Source of the DNA: Microbacteriaceae bacterium PS02333
GTDB lineage: Bacteria; Actinomycetota; Actinomycetes; Actinomycetales; Microbacteriaceae
Reading direction: 5' to 3'
Length of the DNA stretch: 50,748 nt
Assembly: GCA_029959665.1 (NCBI GenBank)
Contig: JASCOI010000013.1
Coordinates: 1 to 50,748 of the forward strand
Positions within the stretch are counted from its first letter, which is position 1; the number at the start of each line of letters is the position of its first letter. The translations under genes were made by a program, and so were the position numbers. Below the pieces are notes generated by a model, which saw only the letters and a program-made list of their open reading frames with translations, was not told where the DNA came from and searched no databases. This document shows, in pieces, positions 40,854-49,639 of the stretch.

Positions 40854-42083
40854 TCACGGGGGGCCGAGCAACCAGAGCACGGCGACGAGCACCGGCTGCC
40901 CGACGAGCGCGCACGACACCAGGGTCCAGCGCATCCAGGGCTTCGCGACGAGTTCGGGTGAGCCCATCAACGGCGCGAGCGGCATGAGCAGCCGCGGCGT
41001 CGAGGCCATCGGCAGCGACACCGCGAAGACGTAGAGCGCGTACCCGCCGGAGAACACCAGCGTCGTGAGCCCGAGCTTCCTCGTCGAGCGGCGGAGGAGC
41101 CAGATCGGGTACCCGACCATGAGCCCGATCACGATCGGGATCCCGCCGATGCCGACCCACTGCAGCGTCGTGAGGAACCACGGCGTCAGCGGCACGAAGT
41201 CCACCCGCCCGATGAAGTTGACCCACCACGACATCTCGGTCGCGAGGTACGCGTCCGGGCGACCGGTCACGTGCGACGCGATCACCGGCCACGCCACACC
41301 GGCGGCCACCATCACGAGCCCCGACACCACGACCGTGAGCTGCTCCCGCAACGGGAATCGGTCGAGCACGCGGTCGCCGGCACGACGGAGCCGGACCCAG
41401 CGCACCAGGGCGACGATGCCGAGCGTCAACGGGATCGCGAGCGCCCCCGGCCGCGTGAAGGCAGCGGCGACCCCGAGGGCCGTCAGGAGCCCGTACCGCC
41501 GGTGCTCGATCGCGAGCAGCGCACCGAAGGTCAGTGCGAGGAACGTGCTCTCGGCGTAGCCGACCTGCAGGAGGAACGACAGCGGCCCGCACGTGAAGAA
41601 GAAGACGGCCCACAGCGCGGCGGCGTCCCCGGCGCGCTCCCGGACCAGTCGGTGCAGCAGGAACGAGGCGACGATGCCCGCCACGAGCGCGATCAGCGGT
41701 GCCGCGACCTCGAACGTCATCCCGGTCCACACGGTCACGAACCGGATCGTGAACGGGAACGCCGGCAGGAACGCCCACGGGTTCTGCGCCACGTGCCCGG
41801 CGGCGTCGAGCGGCAGTGCGGTGGGGTAGCCGTGCAGCGAGATCTGCTCGTAGTACTGGCCGTCCCACGCGGTGAGGAACCGCAGGAACCCGTGGTCGTT
41901 CGTCCAGATCGCGTTGTCCGGCTGCGACCGTCCGATCAGCGGGTACGCGAGTGCGAGCCACAGCGTGGAGAGGACGCGCCCACCGACCCAGACGAGCACG
42001 ACCGTCGCCCAGGTGGGCAGACTCGTGACCAGATCGACCGCGCGGCGACGGCCGGCAGCGATCGACGACGGGGCGGACGGCAC
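40854..42083 (-). CDS. PIG-V-like integral membrane glycosyltransferase
   Basis: 409 residues from a GTG at 42083, which follows a possible -10 (TATCGT) closely enough for a leaderless start; a GTG at 42122 would add 13. About ten membrane segments. The luminal motif FLRFLTAWDGQYYEQISLHGY near residue 70 matches the catalytic loop of GT-C mannosyltransferases of the PIG-V/GPI-mannosyltransferase-2 type, with the Asp of WDG. In actinobacteria such enzymes use polyprenyl-phosphate sugars to build cell-wall glycans or glycoproteins. It converges on the PNPOx-type gene. Confidence 0.82.
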   Translation of the reverse strand: MPSAPSSIAAGRRRAVDLVTSLPTWATVVLVWVGGRVLSTLWLALAYPLIGRSQPDNAIWTNDHGFLRFLTAWDGQYYEQISLHGYPTALPLDAAGHVAQNPWAFLPAFPFTIRFVTVWTGMTFEVAAPLIALVAGIVASFLLHRLVRERAGDAAALWAVFFFTCGPLSFLLQVGYAESTFLALTFGALLAIEHRRYGLLTALGVAAAFTRPGALAIPLTLGIVALVRWVRLRRAGDRVLDRFPLREQLTVVVSGLVMVAAGVAWPVIASHVTGRPDAYLATEMSWWVNFIGRVDFVPLTPWFLTTLQWVGIGGIPIVIGLMVGYPIWLLRRSTRKLGLTTLVFSGGYALYVFAVSLPMASTPRLLMPLAPLMGSPELVAKPWMRWTLVSCALVGQPVLVAVLWLLGPP

Positions 42084-42237
42084 GACACGACGATAGTCAC
42101 GATGGCTGAGTGGTGCTCGCACCGGAGGCTCGTGGTGCGTTGTGCAGGCCGGAACCGGTCCCGCGGACGGCCGGGCACGCCCCCGTGGCGCGCTCTAGCC
42201 TGGAGGCCCCGCTCGACCCCCACCGTGAGGAGCCACC

Positions 42238-42648
42238 GTGACGAAGACCGCCATCGTGACCGACAACGCCCCCAAGCCCGCAGGACCCTACAGTCAGGGC
42301 ATCGTGGCGGGCGGGTTCATCTACACCGCCGGCTTCGGCCCGCAGGACCCCGCGACGGGGGAGCTCGCCGACGACGTCGCCGGTCAGACCGCCCAGGTCC
42401 TGGCGAACGTGGCCGCCGTCCTCGCCGAACACGGCGCGACGCTCGACGACGTCGTCAAGTCGACCGTGCACCTTGAGCACTCGGACCGCGACTTCCCGGC
42501 CTTCAACGAGGAGTACGCGAAGCACTTCTCCGAGCCGTACCCGGTCCGGACCACGGTGCAGTCGCACCTCGCGAACATCCTCGTCGAGATCGACGTCGTC
42601 GCGGTCCTGCCCACGAAGACCCGCGTCACCGACGTCGAGGACGCCTGA
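42238..42648 (+). CDS. ridA: RidA family enamine/imine deaminase
   Basis: 136 residues from GTG with GAGGAG ahead. APKPAGPYSQGIVAGGFIYTAGFGPQDPATGELADDVAGQTAQVLANVAAVLAEHGATLDDVVKSTVHLEHSDRDFPAFNEEYAKHF and PVRTTVQSHLA contain the YjgF signature and the Arg that binds the carboxylate. RidA hydrolyses reactive 2-enamines released by PLP dehydratases. It converges on an operon encoding just such a PLP enzyme, which suggests it speeds release of the keto product there. Confidence 0.94.
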   Translation: MTKTAIVTDNAPKPAGPYSQGIVAGGFIYTAGFGPQDPATGELADDVAGQTAQVLANVAAVLAEHGATLDDVVKSTVHLEHSDRDFPAFNEEYAKHFSEPYPVRTTVQSHLANILVEIDVVAVLPTKTRVTDVEDA

Positions 42649-42657
42649 TCCCGCGCA

Positions 42658-42675
42658 GCTGAGTCCAGTCTCAGC
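42658..42675. terminator. Short bidirectional hairpin between ridA and the D-aminoacylase-like gene
   Basis: GCTGAG (42658-42663) and CTCAGC (42670-42675) pair perfectly around a 6-base loop, in the 49 bases between two convergent stops. Probably a shared terminator. Confidence 0.55.
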
Positions 42676-42697
42676 GACCCCCGGTCTGCGAGCCCCG

Positions 42698-44260
42698 TCA
42701 CCGACCCCGACGGAGGCCCCGGCCGGGGGTCTCGTGCGTCAGCGCACCGTCCGCGAGCACCAGCACCCCGGCGACGAGGACGTCGTCGATGCCCTCGGCG
42801 ACACGCATCGGGTGGTCGTACGAGGACCGCGCCGAGACCGTCCCGGGATCGACCACGACGAGGTCCGCGACGGCCCCGACGGCGACCCGTCCGCGGTCGC
42901 CGAGCCGGTAGCGCCGGGCGGCGGTGGTCGAGAGGCTCCGCTGGACCTGTGGCCACGTCAGCCGACCCGCGACCGCGTACTCCTCGAGGTACCGCGCGAA
43001 CGTGCCGTACGCCCGCGGGTGCGGGTGCGAGCCGACGAAGATGCCGTCGGAGCCCGCCGTGTGCCCCTCGTGCCGGAACAGTGGGGCGAGGTCGTCGGCG
43101 GTCCGCGGCCGGGGGACCCGCATCACGACGGTCACCTGCAGGTCCGAGTCGACGAGCACGTCGAGGGCGAGGTCGACCGGGTCGGTCCCGGTGGCCTCGG
43201 CCGCGTCGGCGAGCGTCCGGCCCTGCAGCGCGTGGAACTCCGCGGCAGGCACGTGCGAGAGCGTGATCTGCTCGGCCCACCCGGTGCCGAGGTCGGCGCG
43301 GCCGAGCACCCGGTCGAGCAGCGCACCGCGGACACGGGCACGACCGTCCTCGTCGGCGATCGCCCGGGCCAGGTCCGTCGTCCCCGGGCGGGCGAGGGCT
43401 GCCGGCAGGAGCAGCATCGACAGGATCGTGCAGCCCCGGGAGTACGGGTACGCGTCGAACGACATCGGGGTGCCGGTCCGCTCGAGGTCGGCCAGTGCCT
43501 CGAGGAGCAGGTCGACCGGGGCGTGCAGGTGCGACACGTGCGCCCGGACCCCTGACGACCGGACGATGGCGGCGATCTCGTCGAGGCCCGCGCGGGCGTT
43601 CGCCTCGTAGCCGCCACGCATGTGCGACACGTAGAGCCCGTCGACGGCCGCGACCTCGGTGCACAGCTCGGCGAGCTCCGCCGTGTCGGCGAAGAGTCCC
43701 GGCACGTAGTCGAGCCCGGTCGCGAGCCCCACGGCGCCGGCGTCCAGGCCCGCACGCACCTCGACACGCATCGCCGCGAGCTGCTCGGGCGTCGCGGGAC
43801 CGTCGACGTCGCCCACGACCTGCTGCCGGACGGTCCCGGCCGGGACGAGCGTCGCGACGTTGAGCGGGGTCGTCCCGTCGTACGTGTCCAGCAGGGCACC
43901 GATGCCGCCGCCGCGGTACGTCGGGTGTGGGCCGTCGATCGCAGCGAAGTAGGTGGCCGCGTAGGACCCGTCTCCCGGGGCGGGGCCGACGCCGTCCTGC
44001 CCGGTGACGATCGTGGTGACGCCCTGCCGGAGGAGCGCGAGCTGGACCTCCGGATCGAAGACGAGCGACCCGCCGTGCGAGTGCGCGTCGACGGACCCCG
44101 GCATGACGAGGCGCTCGCCGCAGTCGACGGTGGTCGCGCCGGTCGGGACGTCGAGGTCGGTCCCGACCCCGGTGATCCGGCCGTCCTCGACGAGCACGTC
44201 CGCTCGGAGCACTCCGGTCTCGCCGACGACCGAGCCGCCGCGGAGCAGGACGCTCGTCAC
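42698..44260 (-). CDS. N-acyl-D-amino-acid deacylase family, probable N-acetyl-D-glucosaminate deacetylase
   Basis: 520 residues, GTG overlapping the aldolase stop by 4 bases. Amidohydrolase-superfamily D-aminoacylase type: H60 and H62 in VMPGSVDAHSHGG, metal or substrate His in LYVSHMRGGYE and RAHVSHLHAP, and the late SDGIFVGSHPHPRAYGTFARYLEEY that marks the family. It removes acyl groups from N-acyl-D-amino acids. In this operon the kinase and aldolase act on 2-keto-3-deoxygluconate, so N-acetyl-D-glucosaminate, which has D configuration at C2, is the best substrate inference. A general D-aminoacylase is the alternative. Confidence 0.87.
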   Translation of the reverse strand: MTSVLLRGGSVVGETGVLRADVLVEDGRITGVGTDLDVPTGATTVDCGERLVMPGSVDAHSHGGSLVFDPEVQLALLRQGVTTIVTGQDGVGPAPGDGSYAATYFAAIDGPHPTYRGGGIGALLDTYDGTTPLNVATLVPAGTVRQQVVGDVDGPATPEQLAAMRVEVRAGLDAGAVGLATGLDYVPGLFADTAELAELCTEVAAVDGLYVSHMRGGYEANARAGLDEIAAIVRSSGVRAHVSHLHAPVDLLLEALADLERTGTPMSFDAYPYSRGCTILSMLLLPAALARPGTTDLARAIADEDGRARVRGALLDRVLGRADLGTGWAEQITLSHVPAAEFHALQGRTLADAAEATGTDPVDLALDVLVDSDLQVTVVMRVPRPRTADDLAPLFRHEGHTAGSDGIFVGSHPHPRAYGTFARYLEEYAVAGRLTWPQVQRSLSTTAARRYRLGDRGRVAVGAVADLVVVDPGTVSARSSYDHPMRVAEGIDDVLVAGVLVLADGALTHETPGRGLRRGR

Positions 44261-44910
44261 CGCGACAGCCCGGCGACGAGCCGCTCGGCGCGTCCGCGGA
44301 GCGCGTCGAGGTCGCCGGACGTCAGCGCGTCGCCGACGAGCGGGGAGCCGAGGCCGACCGCGACCGCACCGGCGGCGAGGTAGTCGGCCGCGTCGTCGAC
44401 CCCGATGCCCCCGGTGGGGATGACGTCCACGAAGTCGAGCGGCGCGAGCACGTGCTTGAGGAACGCGGGGCCGCCGAGCGGTGCGGCGGGGAAGACCTTC
44501 ACGGCCCGGGCACCGAGCTGCCACGCCCGGACGATCTCGGTCGGCGTCGCGGCGCCCGGGTACCAGCCGAGCCCCCGCTCGTGCGCCCGCTCGCCGATCG
44601 CCTGGTCGGTGTGCGGGCTGACGGCGAAGGTGGCACCGGCCGCCGCTGCCTCGTCGAGCTGTCGTGTGTCGAGCACGGTGCCGACGCCGATCGACGCGGC
44701 GCTGCCGTAGCGCTCGGCGGCCCATGCGATGCCCTCGCGCCACCGCGGGGTGTTCGTGGTGATCTCGATCGCGCTCACGCCGCTGTCGACCAGCGTGCGG
44801 ATGACGTCCTCGACGTGGTCACCCGTTCCGCCGCGCAGGATCGCGATCGTCGGGCCGGCGTCGTGTCGGTGCCGCTGGGGGCGTGTGGCGGGGGATGCGG
44901 TGTCGGTCAT
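44257..44910 (-). CDS. 2-Keto-3-deoxy-6-phosphogluconate aldolase
   Basis: 217 residues, ATG with GAAGGAA ahead. Class I KDPG/KHG aldolase: TIAILRGG, catalytic E49 in AIEITTNTP, GVGTVLD, FAVSPHTD, and the Schiff-base lysine K138 in ARAVKVFPAAPLGG. It splits KDPG into pyruvate and glyceraldehyde-3-phosphate. The kinase upstream makes its substrate, and the gene after it overlaps by 4 bases. 2-Dehydro-3-deoxy-6-phosphogalactonate aldolase is a possible alternative. Confidence 0.92.
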   Translation of the reverse strand: MTDTASPATRPQRHRHDAGPTIAILRGGTGDHVEDVIRTLVDSGVSAIEITTNTPRWREGIAWAAERYGSAASIGVGTVLDTRQLDEAAAAGATFAVSPHTDQAIGERAHERGLGWYPGAATPTEIVRAWQLGARAVKVFPAAPLGGPAFLKHVLAPLDFVDVIPTGGIGVDDAADYLAAGAVAVGLGSPLVGDALTSGDLDALRGRAERLVAGLSR

Positions 44911-44935
44911 CGTGCGTTCCTTCTTCGGATCGTGG

Positions 44936-45901
44936 TCAGCGGTCGACGCGGTCGTGGACGGCGTGGTCGATGCCGGCAGGGTCCACGACGCCGAGCGCTG
45001 CCGGGTCGGGACGGCGCCAGTCGCCGTCCACCGTGCAGGCGAGCGCACCGGCGTCCGCGGCCCGGTCGAGGGCCTGGTCGGGGGAGTCGCCGGCCAGGTC
45101 GGCGGCGAGCCAGGCGGCGACGAACGCGTCACCGGCGCCGACCGGGTCGACCACGGCGACGGGGCTCGCCGCGCGGCGGTGCAGCACGCCGTCGATCGAG
45201 GCGACCGCACCGCGCGACCCGAGCTTCACGACGGCACGACCGTTCGCGAGCGCGGCCAGCTCGTGCGCCAGCGACTCCTCGTCGCCGTCGTCCGCGTCGT
45301 GGCCGAGGACCAGCCGTGCCTCGTCGTCACCGGCGAACACGACCGACGACCGCGCGGCGACCGCGCGGTAGTACCCGCGTCCGGTCACGTCGTCGACGAG
45401 TTTCGGTCGGTGGTTGACGTCGAACGCGATCGGCACGCCGGCGTCGTGTGCCCGGACGACCGCGGCGTGCACGGTCTCCCGAGCGGTCTCGGAGAGCGCC
45501 AGGGTGATCCCGCTCACGTGCAGGAGCGACGCGTGCTCGACCAGCCCCGACGGCAGGTCCGCCGGCGTGAACCCGGAACCGGCCGAGCCGCGCCGGTGGT
45601 AGGTCACACGGGTGCGGCCGTCCGTCAGTCGTTCCTTGACCATGATCCCGGTCGACCGCTCGGGGTCCCGCACCGCGACCACGTCGACGCCCTCGGCCGC
45701 GACGTCGGCGAGCACCCGGTCACCGGCGGGGTCGGCGCCGACCCGGCCGATCCAGGTCACGTCGACCCCGGCGCGGGCCAGACCGATCGCGACGTTGCTC
45801 TCGGCGCCGCCGGTGTCGACGCGCATCGTGTCCAGGTCGGTCAGCGCTCCGCGTCCGGCGAGGAGCAGCATCGTCTCGCCGAACGTCAGGACGCCGGTCA
45901 C
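44936..45901 (-). CDS. PfkB family sugar kinase, probable 2-keto-3-deoxygluconate kinase
   Basis: 321 residues from GTG in a 4-base overlap with the IclR gene. VLTFGETMLLL at the start, MRVDTGGAESNVAIGLARAGVDVTWIGRVGADPAGDRVL, and the PfkB signature DPVGAGDAFVAAWLAADLAG with the catalytic Asp. The overall pattern matches 2-dehydro-3-deoxygluconate kinases (KdgK). It phosphorylates KDG at O6 for the aldolase encoded next. Confidence 0.92.
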   Translation of the reverse strand: MTGVLTFGETMLLLAGRGALTDLDTMRVDTGGAESNVAIGLARAGVDVTWIGRVGADPAGDRVLADVAAEGVDVVAVRDPERSTGIMVKERLTDGRTRVTYHRRGSAGSGFTPADLPSGLVEHASLLHVSGITLALSETARETVHAAVVRAHDAGVPIAFDVNHRPKLVDDVTGRGYYRAVAARSSVVFAGDDEARLVLGHDADDGDEESLAHELAALANGRAVVKLGSRGAVASIDGVLHRRAASPVAVVDPVGAGDAFVAAWLAADLAGDSPDQALDRAADAGALACTVDGDWRRPDPAALGVVDPAGIDHAVHDRVDR

Positions 45902-46725
45902 CGGGCACCCCGGGCGAGGGCGAGCTGCGCCGACGACGACCCGAGCGCCACCGAGATCTCCAGCGCGGTGCGGACGACGCCGTCGCCGAGCTCGCGGACC
46001 GCGGTCGTGCGGAAGCGCGAGGCGAGGCCCGAGATGCTCATCGCACCGACGACCTGGTTGGCGTGGTCGAAGACGGGGGCGGCGACGCACCGGATGTCCG
46101 GCTCGTTCTCGCGGTCGTCGATGCCGTACCCGCGTTCCCGGGTACTGCCGATCTCCTGCCGCCACCGGTCGTCGTCGGTGATCGAGTGCTCGGTCATCGC
46201 GGTCGCCGGGTGTGCGAGCACGCGGTCGAGCAGCTCGGAGTCCCCGAACGCGACCATCGCCTTGCCTGAGGCGGTGTTGCGCATCGCCAGACGGTTGCCG
46301 ATCCTGGACCCCATCCGGACGGTCCCGCGGGTCTCGACCTTGTCGACGTACACGATGTCGGTGCCGTCCGGCACGACGAGGTGGCACGTCAGCCCGGTGC
46401 GTTCGGCGGTGCGACGGAGGAACGGTGCGGCGGCCGCGCGGAGGTCGATTCCCTCGAGGTAGCTCTGGCCGAGCAGGAGCGCCCCGAGCCCGAGCGTGAA
46501 CCCGGCGTCCGCGGTGCGGCGCAGCAGGTCGTTCTCGATCATGGGCGCCGTGAGCCGCAGGACCGTCGACTTCGACGTGCCGAGCTCGACACTCAGGGTC
46601 GTGAGGCTGACGGACGGCTCGCCGTTCCTGGTGCGGTCGGCGACGAGGTCGAGGATGCGCAGGCCGCGGCGCAGCGACAGGGCGGCGTTGCGGGCGGGCA
46701 GCTCCTGCGCGTCGGTCACGGTCAT
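45898..46725 (-). CDS. IclR family transcriptional regulator
   Basis: 275 residues. The N-terminal winged helix (about 15-85) reads ALSLRRGLRILDLVADRTRNGEPSVSLTTLSVELGTSKSTVLRLTAPMIENDLLRR. The IclR effector domain includes LTCHLVVPDGTDIVYVDKVETRGTVRMGSRIGNRLAMRNTASGKAMVAF, RERGYGIDDRENEPDIRCVAAPVFD and VVGAMSISG. It shares one base with the PLP enzyme stop (TGATG) and 4 bases with the kinase, so it is inside the operon it probably controls. A matching palindrome is at 48005-48021. Confidence 0.94.
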   Translation of the reverse strand: MTVTDAQELPARNAALSLRRGLRILDLVADRTRNGEPSVSLTTLSVELGTSKSTVLRLTAPMIENDLLRRTADAGFTLGLGALLLGQSYLEGIDLRAAAAPFLRRTAERTGLTCHLVVPDGTDIVYVDKVETRGTVRMGSRIGNRLAMRNTASGKAMVAFGDSELLDRVLAHPATAMTEHSITDDDRWRQEIGSTRERGYGIDDRENEPDIRCVAAPVFDHANQVVGAMSISGLASRFRTTAVRELGDGVVRTALEISVALGSSSAQLALARGAR

Positions 46726-47936
46726 CAGAACCACGTCGCGATCGTCTCGAGCACGGTGTCGTCGTCGTCGATGACGTGCACCTGCCGCCACTTGTCGAAC
46801 ACCGTGCACGGGTGCGAGATGCCGAACACGACGACGTCGCCCGGCGTCAGCGTCACCCCGGTCGCCAGCGCGAGGTAGCAGTGCTGGTCGTCGAGGCGGG
46901 TGACGGTGACCGCCCCTGGGACGGGTGCGGTCCCCGACACCTGCACCGAGCCTCCAGACCGAGCCGGCCGGATCTGCCGGACCACCGGCAACCCCTCGTC
47001 GAACGAGATGTCGCGCTTGCCGACGGCCACGAGTGCCAGGCCGGGCTCGGGGCACGACGTGACCCGCCCCCAGACCTCGATGGCGGCGCGGAGCGCGCCC
47101 TCCGTCGGGTGGCGGTGGAACGGCGTGCGCTCCTCGTAGAAGCCGTCGTCGTGGGTCAGGTACGCGCCGGAGCGGAGCAGCACGTCGAGGTCGTCCGGGC
47201 GGGCCGCGACGGCCTCGCTGACGGCGTCGAACCAGGCGCTGCCGCCCATGCTCAGCAGAGCGCGCGGACCGGCGATGAGCGGGCGGACGGCGGCGGCCAC
47301 GTCGAGGACACCGGCCACGTACGCGCGGGCCTCGTCGACGCCGGGCAGACCGCCCTCGTACCCGGAGACCCCGCGGAGGACGAGACCGGCATCGGAGGCG
47401 GCTTCCGCGACCGACGCCGCTGCCGCCGCCGATCGGGCGCCGGTGCGACCGCCGGGGAACCCGACCTCGACCAGCACGTGGAGTTCGCCGTCGACCTCGG
47501 ACGCGGCGGAGGCGGCCGCCTCGACCCCGGCGGTCGAGTCGACGTAGCAGAGCACGTCCGACGAGGGGTCGACGGTGCGGCGCGATGCGAGCCAGCGGAG
47601 CCCTGCCGGGTCGAGGACCTCGTTCGCGATCAGGACGTGCCGGAGCCCGTGCTCCCACGCGACCATCGCCTGCTGCACGGACGCCAGGGTGACGCCCCAC
47701 GCGCCGGCGTCGATCTGCCGCTGGGCGAGTGCCGGCGCCATGTGCGTCTTCATGTGCGGCGCGAACAGGAGCCCGTGCCGCTCCACGTACGCCTGCATGA
47801 CGGCGGTGTTGTTCGTCAGGGCGGACTCGCGGAGCGTCATCACGGGCAGGTGCGCGTCCTGCAGCACGTGGTGCGGCGCCGGAGCGCTCGGCTCCCACGA
47901 GCCCTTCGCGGTCACGGTGGCGGGGGTGGTCGGCAT
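46725..47936 (-). CDS. PLP-dependent D-serine dehydratase/D-threonine aldolase family, probable D-glucosaminate dehydratase
   Basis: 403 residues from the ATG at 47936, with an ideal AAGGAGG site. Fold type III (alanine-racemase-like barrel): PLP lysine K63 in LLFAPHMKTHMAPALAQRQIDAGAWGVTLAS, and the C-terminal metal pair H375/C377 in VFGISHPCTVFDKW. A YEGGLPG segment follows the barrel core. Members include D-threonine aldolase, D-serine dehydratase and Pseudomonas D-glucosaminate dehydratase, which yields 2-keto-3-deoxygluconate and ammonia. The KDG kinase and KDPG aldolase downstream favour D-glucosaminate. D-serine or D-threonine use cannot be excluded. Confidence 0.87.
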   Translation of the reverse strand: MPTTPATVTAKGSWEPSAPAPHHVLQDAHLPVMTLRESALTNNTAVMQAYVERHGLLFAPHMKTHMAPALAQRQIDAGAWGVTLASVQQAMVAWEHGLRHVLIANEVLDPAGLRWLASRRTVDPSSDVLCYVDSTAGVEAAASAASEVDGELHVLVEVGFPGGRTGARSAAAAASVAEAASDAGLVLRGVSGYEGGLPGVDEARAYVAGVLDVAAAVRPLIAGPRALLSMGGSAWFDAVSEAVAARPDDLDVLLRSGAYLTHDDGFYEERTPFHRHPTEGALRAAIEVWGRVTSCPEPGLALVAVGKRDISFDEGLPVVRQIRPARSGGSVQVSGTAPVPGAVTVTRLDDQHCYLALATGVTLTPGDVVVFGISHPCTVFDKWRQVHVIDDDDTVLETIATWF

Positions 47937-48004
47937 CGATCCTCCTTCGACGGGTCCCACGCTGGTCCAGCGGTGCTCGCCCGGACAACGTCGTCACGTC
48001 CACC

Positions 48005-48021
48005 GTTCCACATTGCAGAAC
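48005..48021. promoter_or_regulatory. Candidate IclR operator
   Basis: GTTCCACATTGCAGAAC is an odd-length palindrome: GTTC and GAAC at the ends, CA and TG inside, two mismatched pairs. It is centred between the PLP-enzyme start (68 bases away) and the divergent MFS start (37 bases away). The GTTCnnCAnTGnnGAAC layout fits IclR-family sites. Confidence 0.6.
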
Positions 48022-48058
48022 GTCATGGGGTGGTGGCGGGCATAGCATTTGGTCTGAC

Positions 48059-49477
48059 ATGACGAGGACGACATCGACAGCAGCCCCTGCCCGCCGACGC
48101 ACCGGGAGCACCGCGGTCGCCGTGCTCGTGGCGGGGACGTTCTTCATGGAGCTCCTGGACGGCACGATCCTGGCCACCGCTGCGCCGGCGATGGGCCGTG
48201 ACCTCGGGGTGGACTCGGCGGCGATCGGCATCGCGATCACCGCGTACCTCGTCACGCTCGCCGTGTTCATCCCGGTGAGCGGCTGGCTGACCGACCGGGT
48301 CGGCTCGCGCACGGTGTTCGTGGGTGCCATCGCGGTGTTCACTATCGCGTCCGGACTCTGCGCGCTGTCGACGGGACTGGTCGAACTGACGATCTGGCGG
48401 ATCGTGCAGGGGATCGGCGGGGCGCTCATGGTGCCCGTCGGACGGCTCGTCGTGCTGCGGAGCGCCGGGCGCGAACAGCTCGTCACGGCGATCGCGATCC
48501 TGACGTGGCCGGCCCTCGCGGCGCCGATCATCGCGCCGTTCGTCGGCGGTGTGCTCGTCGACACCCTGTCGTGGCACTGGATCTTCCTCGTCAACATCCC
48601 GCTCGGGGTGATCGCCCTGATCGCCGCGCTCGTCCTCGTGCCGCAGGAGCGGGCGGCCCAGCGCGTGCCGTTCGACTGGCCGGGGTCGTTGCTGGCGTGC
48701 GTCGGCCTCGGCGGGGTCGTCGTGATGGCGTCGTTGCTCGCGCTCGACACCGTGCCGGTCGTCGCCACGATCGTGTCCGGCGTGGTCGGCGCCGCCTGCT
48801 GCTGGCTCGCGATCCGGCACTTCCGTCGGGCGCAGCACCCGATCATGGGGCTCGACGCGTTCCGGCTCGAGACCTTCCGGGTGTCGCACGCGGGCGGCAG
48901 CCTGTTCCGCCTGGCCGTGTCGGCGGTGCCGTTCGTGCTGCCCCTGCTCTTCCAGGACGCCTGGGGGTGGACGGCCGTCGAGGCCGGCACCGCCGTGCTG
49001 TTCGTCTTCGTCGGCAACCTCGGCATCAAGCCCGCGACCACGCCGTTCCTCCGCTGGTTCGGGTATCGACCGGTGATCATCGTGTCGTCGGCGATCGCGG
49101 CGCTGACGGTCGTCGCGATGACCTTCCTGACGCCGGACACCCCGTTCTGGCTGCTCGCCGTCCTGCTCGTCGTGAGCGGCGCGGCACGCTCGGTGGGGTT
49201 CACCGCGTACAACACGATCGCCTTCGCCGACGTCGAGCAGGCCGACATGACCCCGGCGAACACCCTGTCCTCGACGCTGCAGCAGACGGCCGCCGGGTTC
49301 GGTGTCGCCGTCGCGGCCGTCGTCATCCGCGCCGGTGCCGGGCTCGCCGGCGACGGCGCGTACGTCCTGACGTTCTGGGTGATCGCGGCGCTGCTCGTGG
49401 TGGCCTGCATCGAGGGCGTCGTGATGAGTCGGACGGCGGGGGAGACCGTCCGACCGGCACGCCGGGTCCGCGCATGA
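48059..49477 (+). CDS. MFS transporter, DHA2-like (14-TM type)
   Basis: 472 residues with about fourteen membrane segments. FFMELLDGTILATAAPAMGRDLG is the DHA2 motif in TM1; GWLTDRVGSRTVF is motif A; WRIVQGIGGALMVPVGRLVVLR is motif B; WHWIFLVNIPLGV marks the region after TM6. The family mainly exports drugs or metabolites by proton antiport. It is divergent from the D-glucosaminate-type operon across a single IclR-like palindrome, so it may move a pathway substrate or product. The first 19 residues are Thr/Arg-rich and cytosolic. Confidence 0.9.
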   Translation: MTRTTSTAAPARRRTGSTAVAVLVAGTFFMELLDGTILATAAPAMGRDLGVDSAAIGIAITAYLVTLAVFIPVSGWLTDRVGSRTVFVGAIAVFTIASGLCALSTGLVELTIWRIVQGIGGALMVPVGRLVVLRSAGREQLVTAIAILTWPALAAPIIAPFVGGVLVDTLSWHWIFLVNIPLGVIALIAALVLVPQERAAQRVPFDWPGSLLACVGLGGVVVMASLLALDTVPVVATIVSGVVGAACCWLAIRHFRRAQHPIMGLDAFRLETFRVSHAGGSLFRLAVSAVPFVLPLLFQDAWGWTAVEAGTAVLFVFVGNLGIKPATTPFLRWFGYRPVIIVSSAIAALTVVAMTFLTPDTPFWLLAVLLVVSGAARSVGFTAYNTIAFADVEQADMTPANTLSSTLQQTAAGFGVAVAAVVIRAGAGLAGDGAYVLTFWVIAALLVVACIEGVVMSRTAGETVRPARRVRA

Positions 49478-49639
49478 GCGCCGCATCCAGGTTTCCCGTC
49501 GCCACCACCGTTCGTGTCGCCGTCACGCGCACGAAACCCGGCAGGCGCTACAGTCTCAGAAACTGCTTGAGGTCGACGAGTACCGTTGCCGCGGCAGACT
49601 GAGCGGGACGCAGGGACCCCACTCCGGAAGGAAGGCAGC

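Noticed and set aside
46725-47936. Straight call as D-threonine aldolase or D-serine dehydratase
   Set aside because: Fold and metal residues allow it, but the KDG kinase and KDPG aldolase in the same operon would be unexplained. Kept as an alternative in the feature entry.
48059-49477. Confident call as a drug exporter
   Set aside because: Motifs place it in a DHA2-like MFS group, but the divergent arrangement over an IclR-type site suggests a link to the sugar-acid operon, so substrate was left open.
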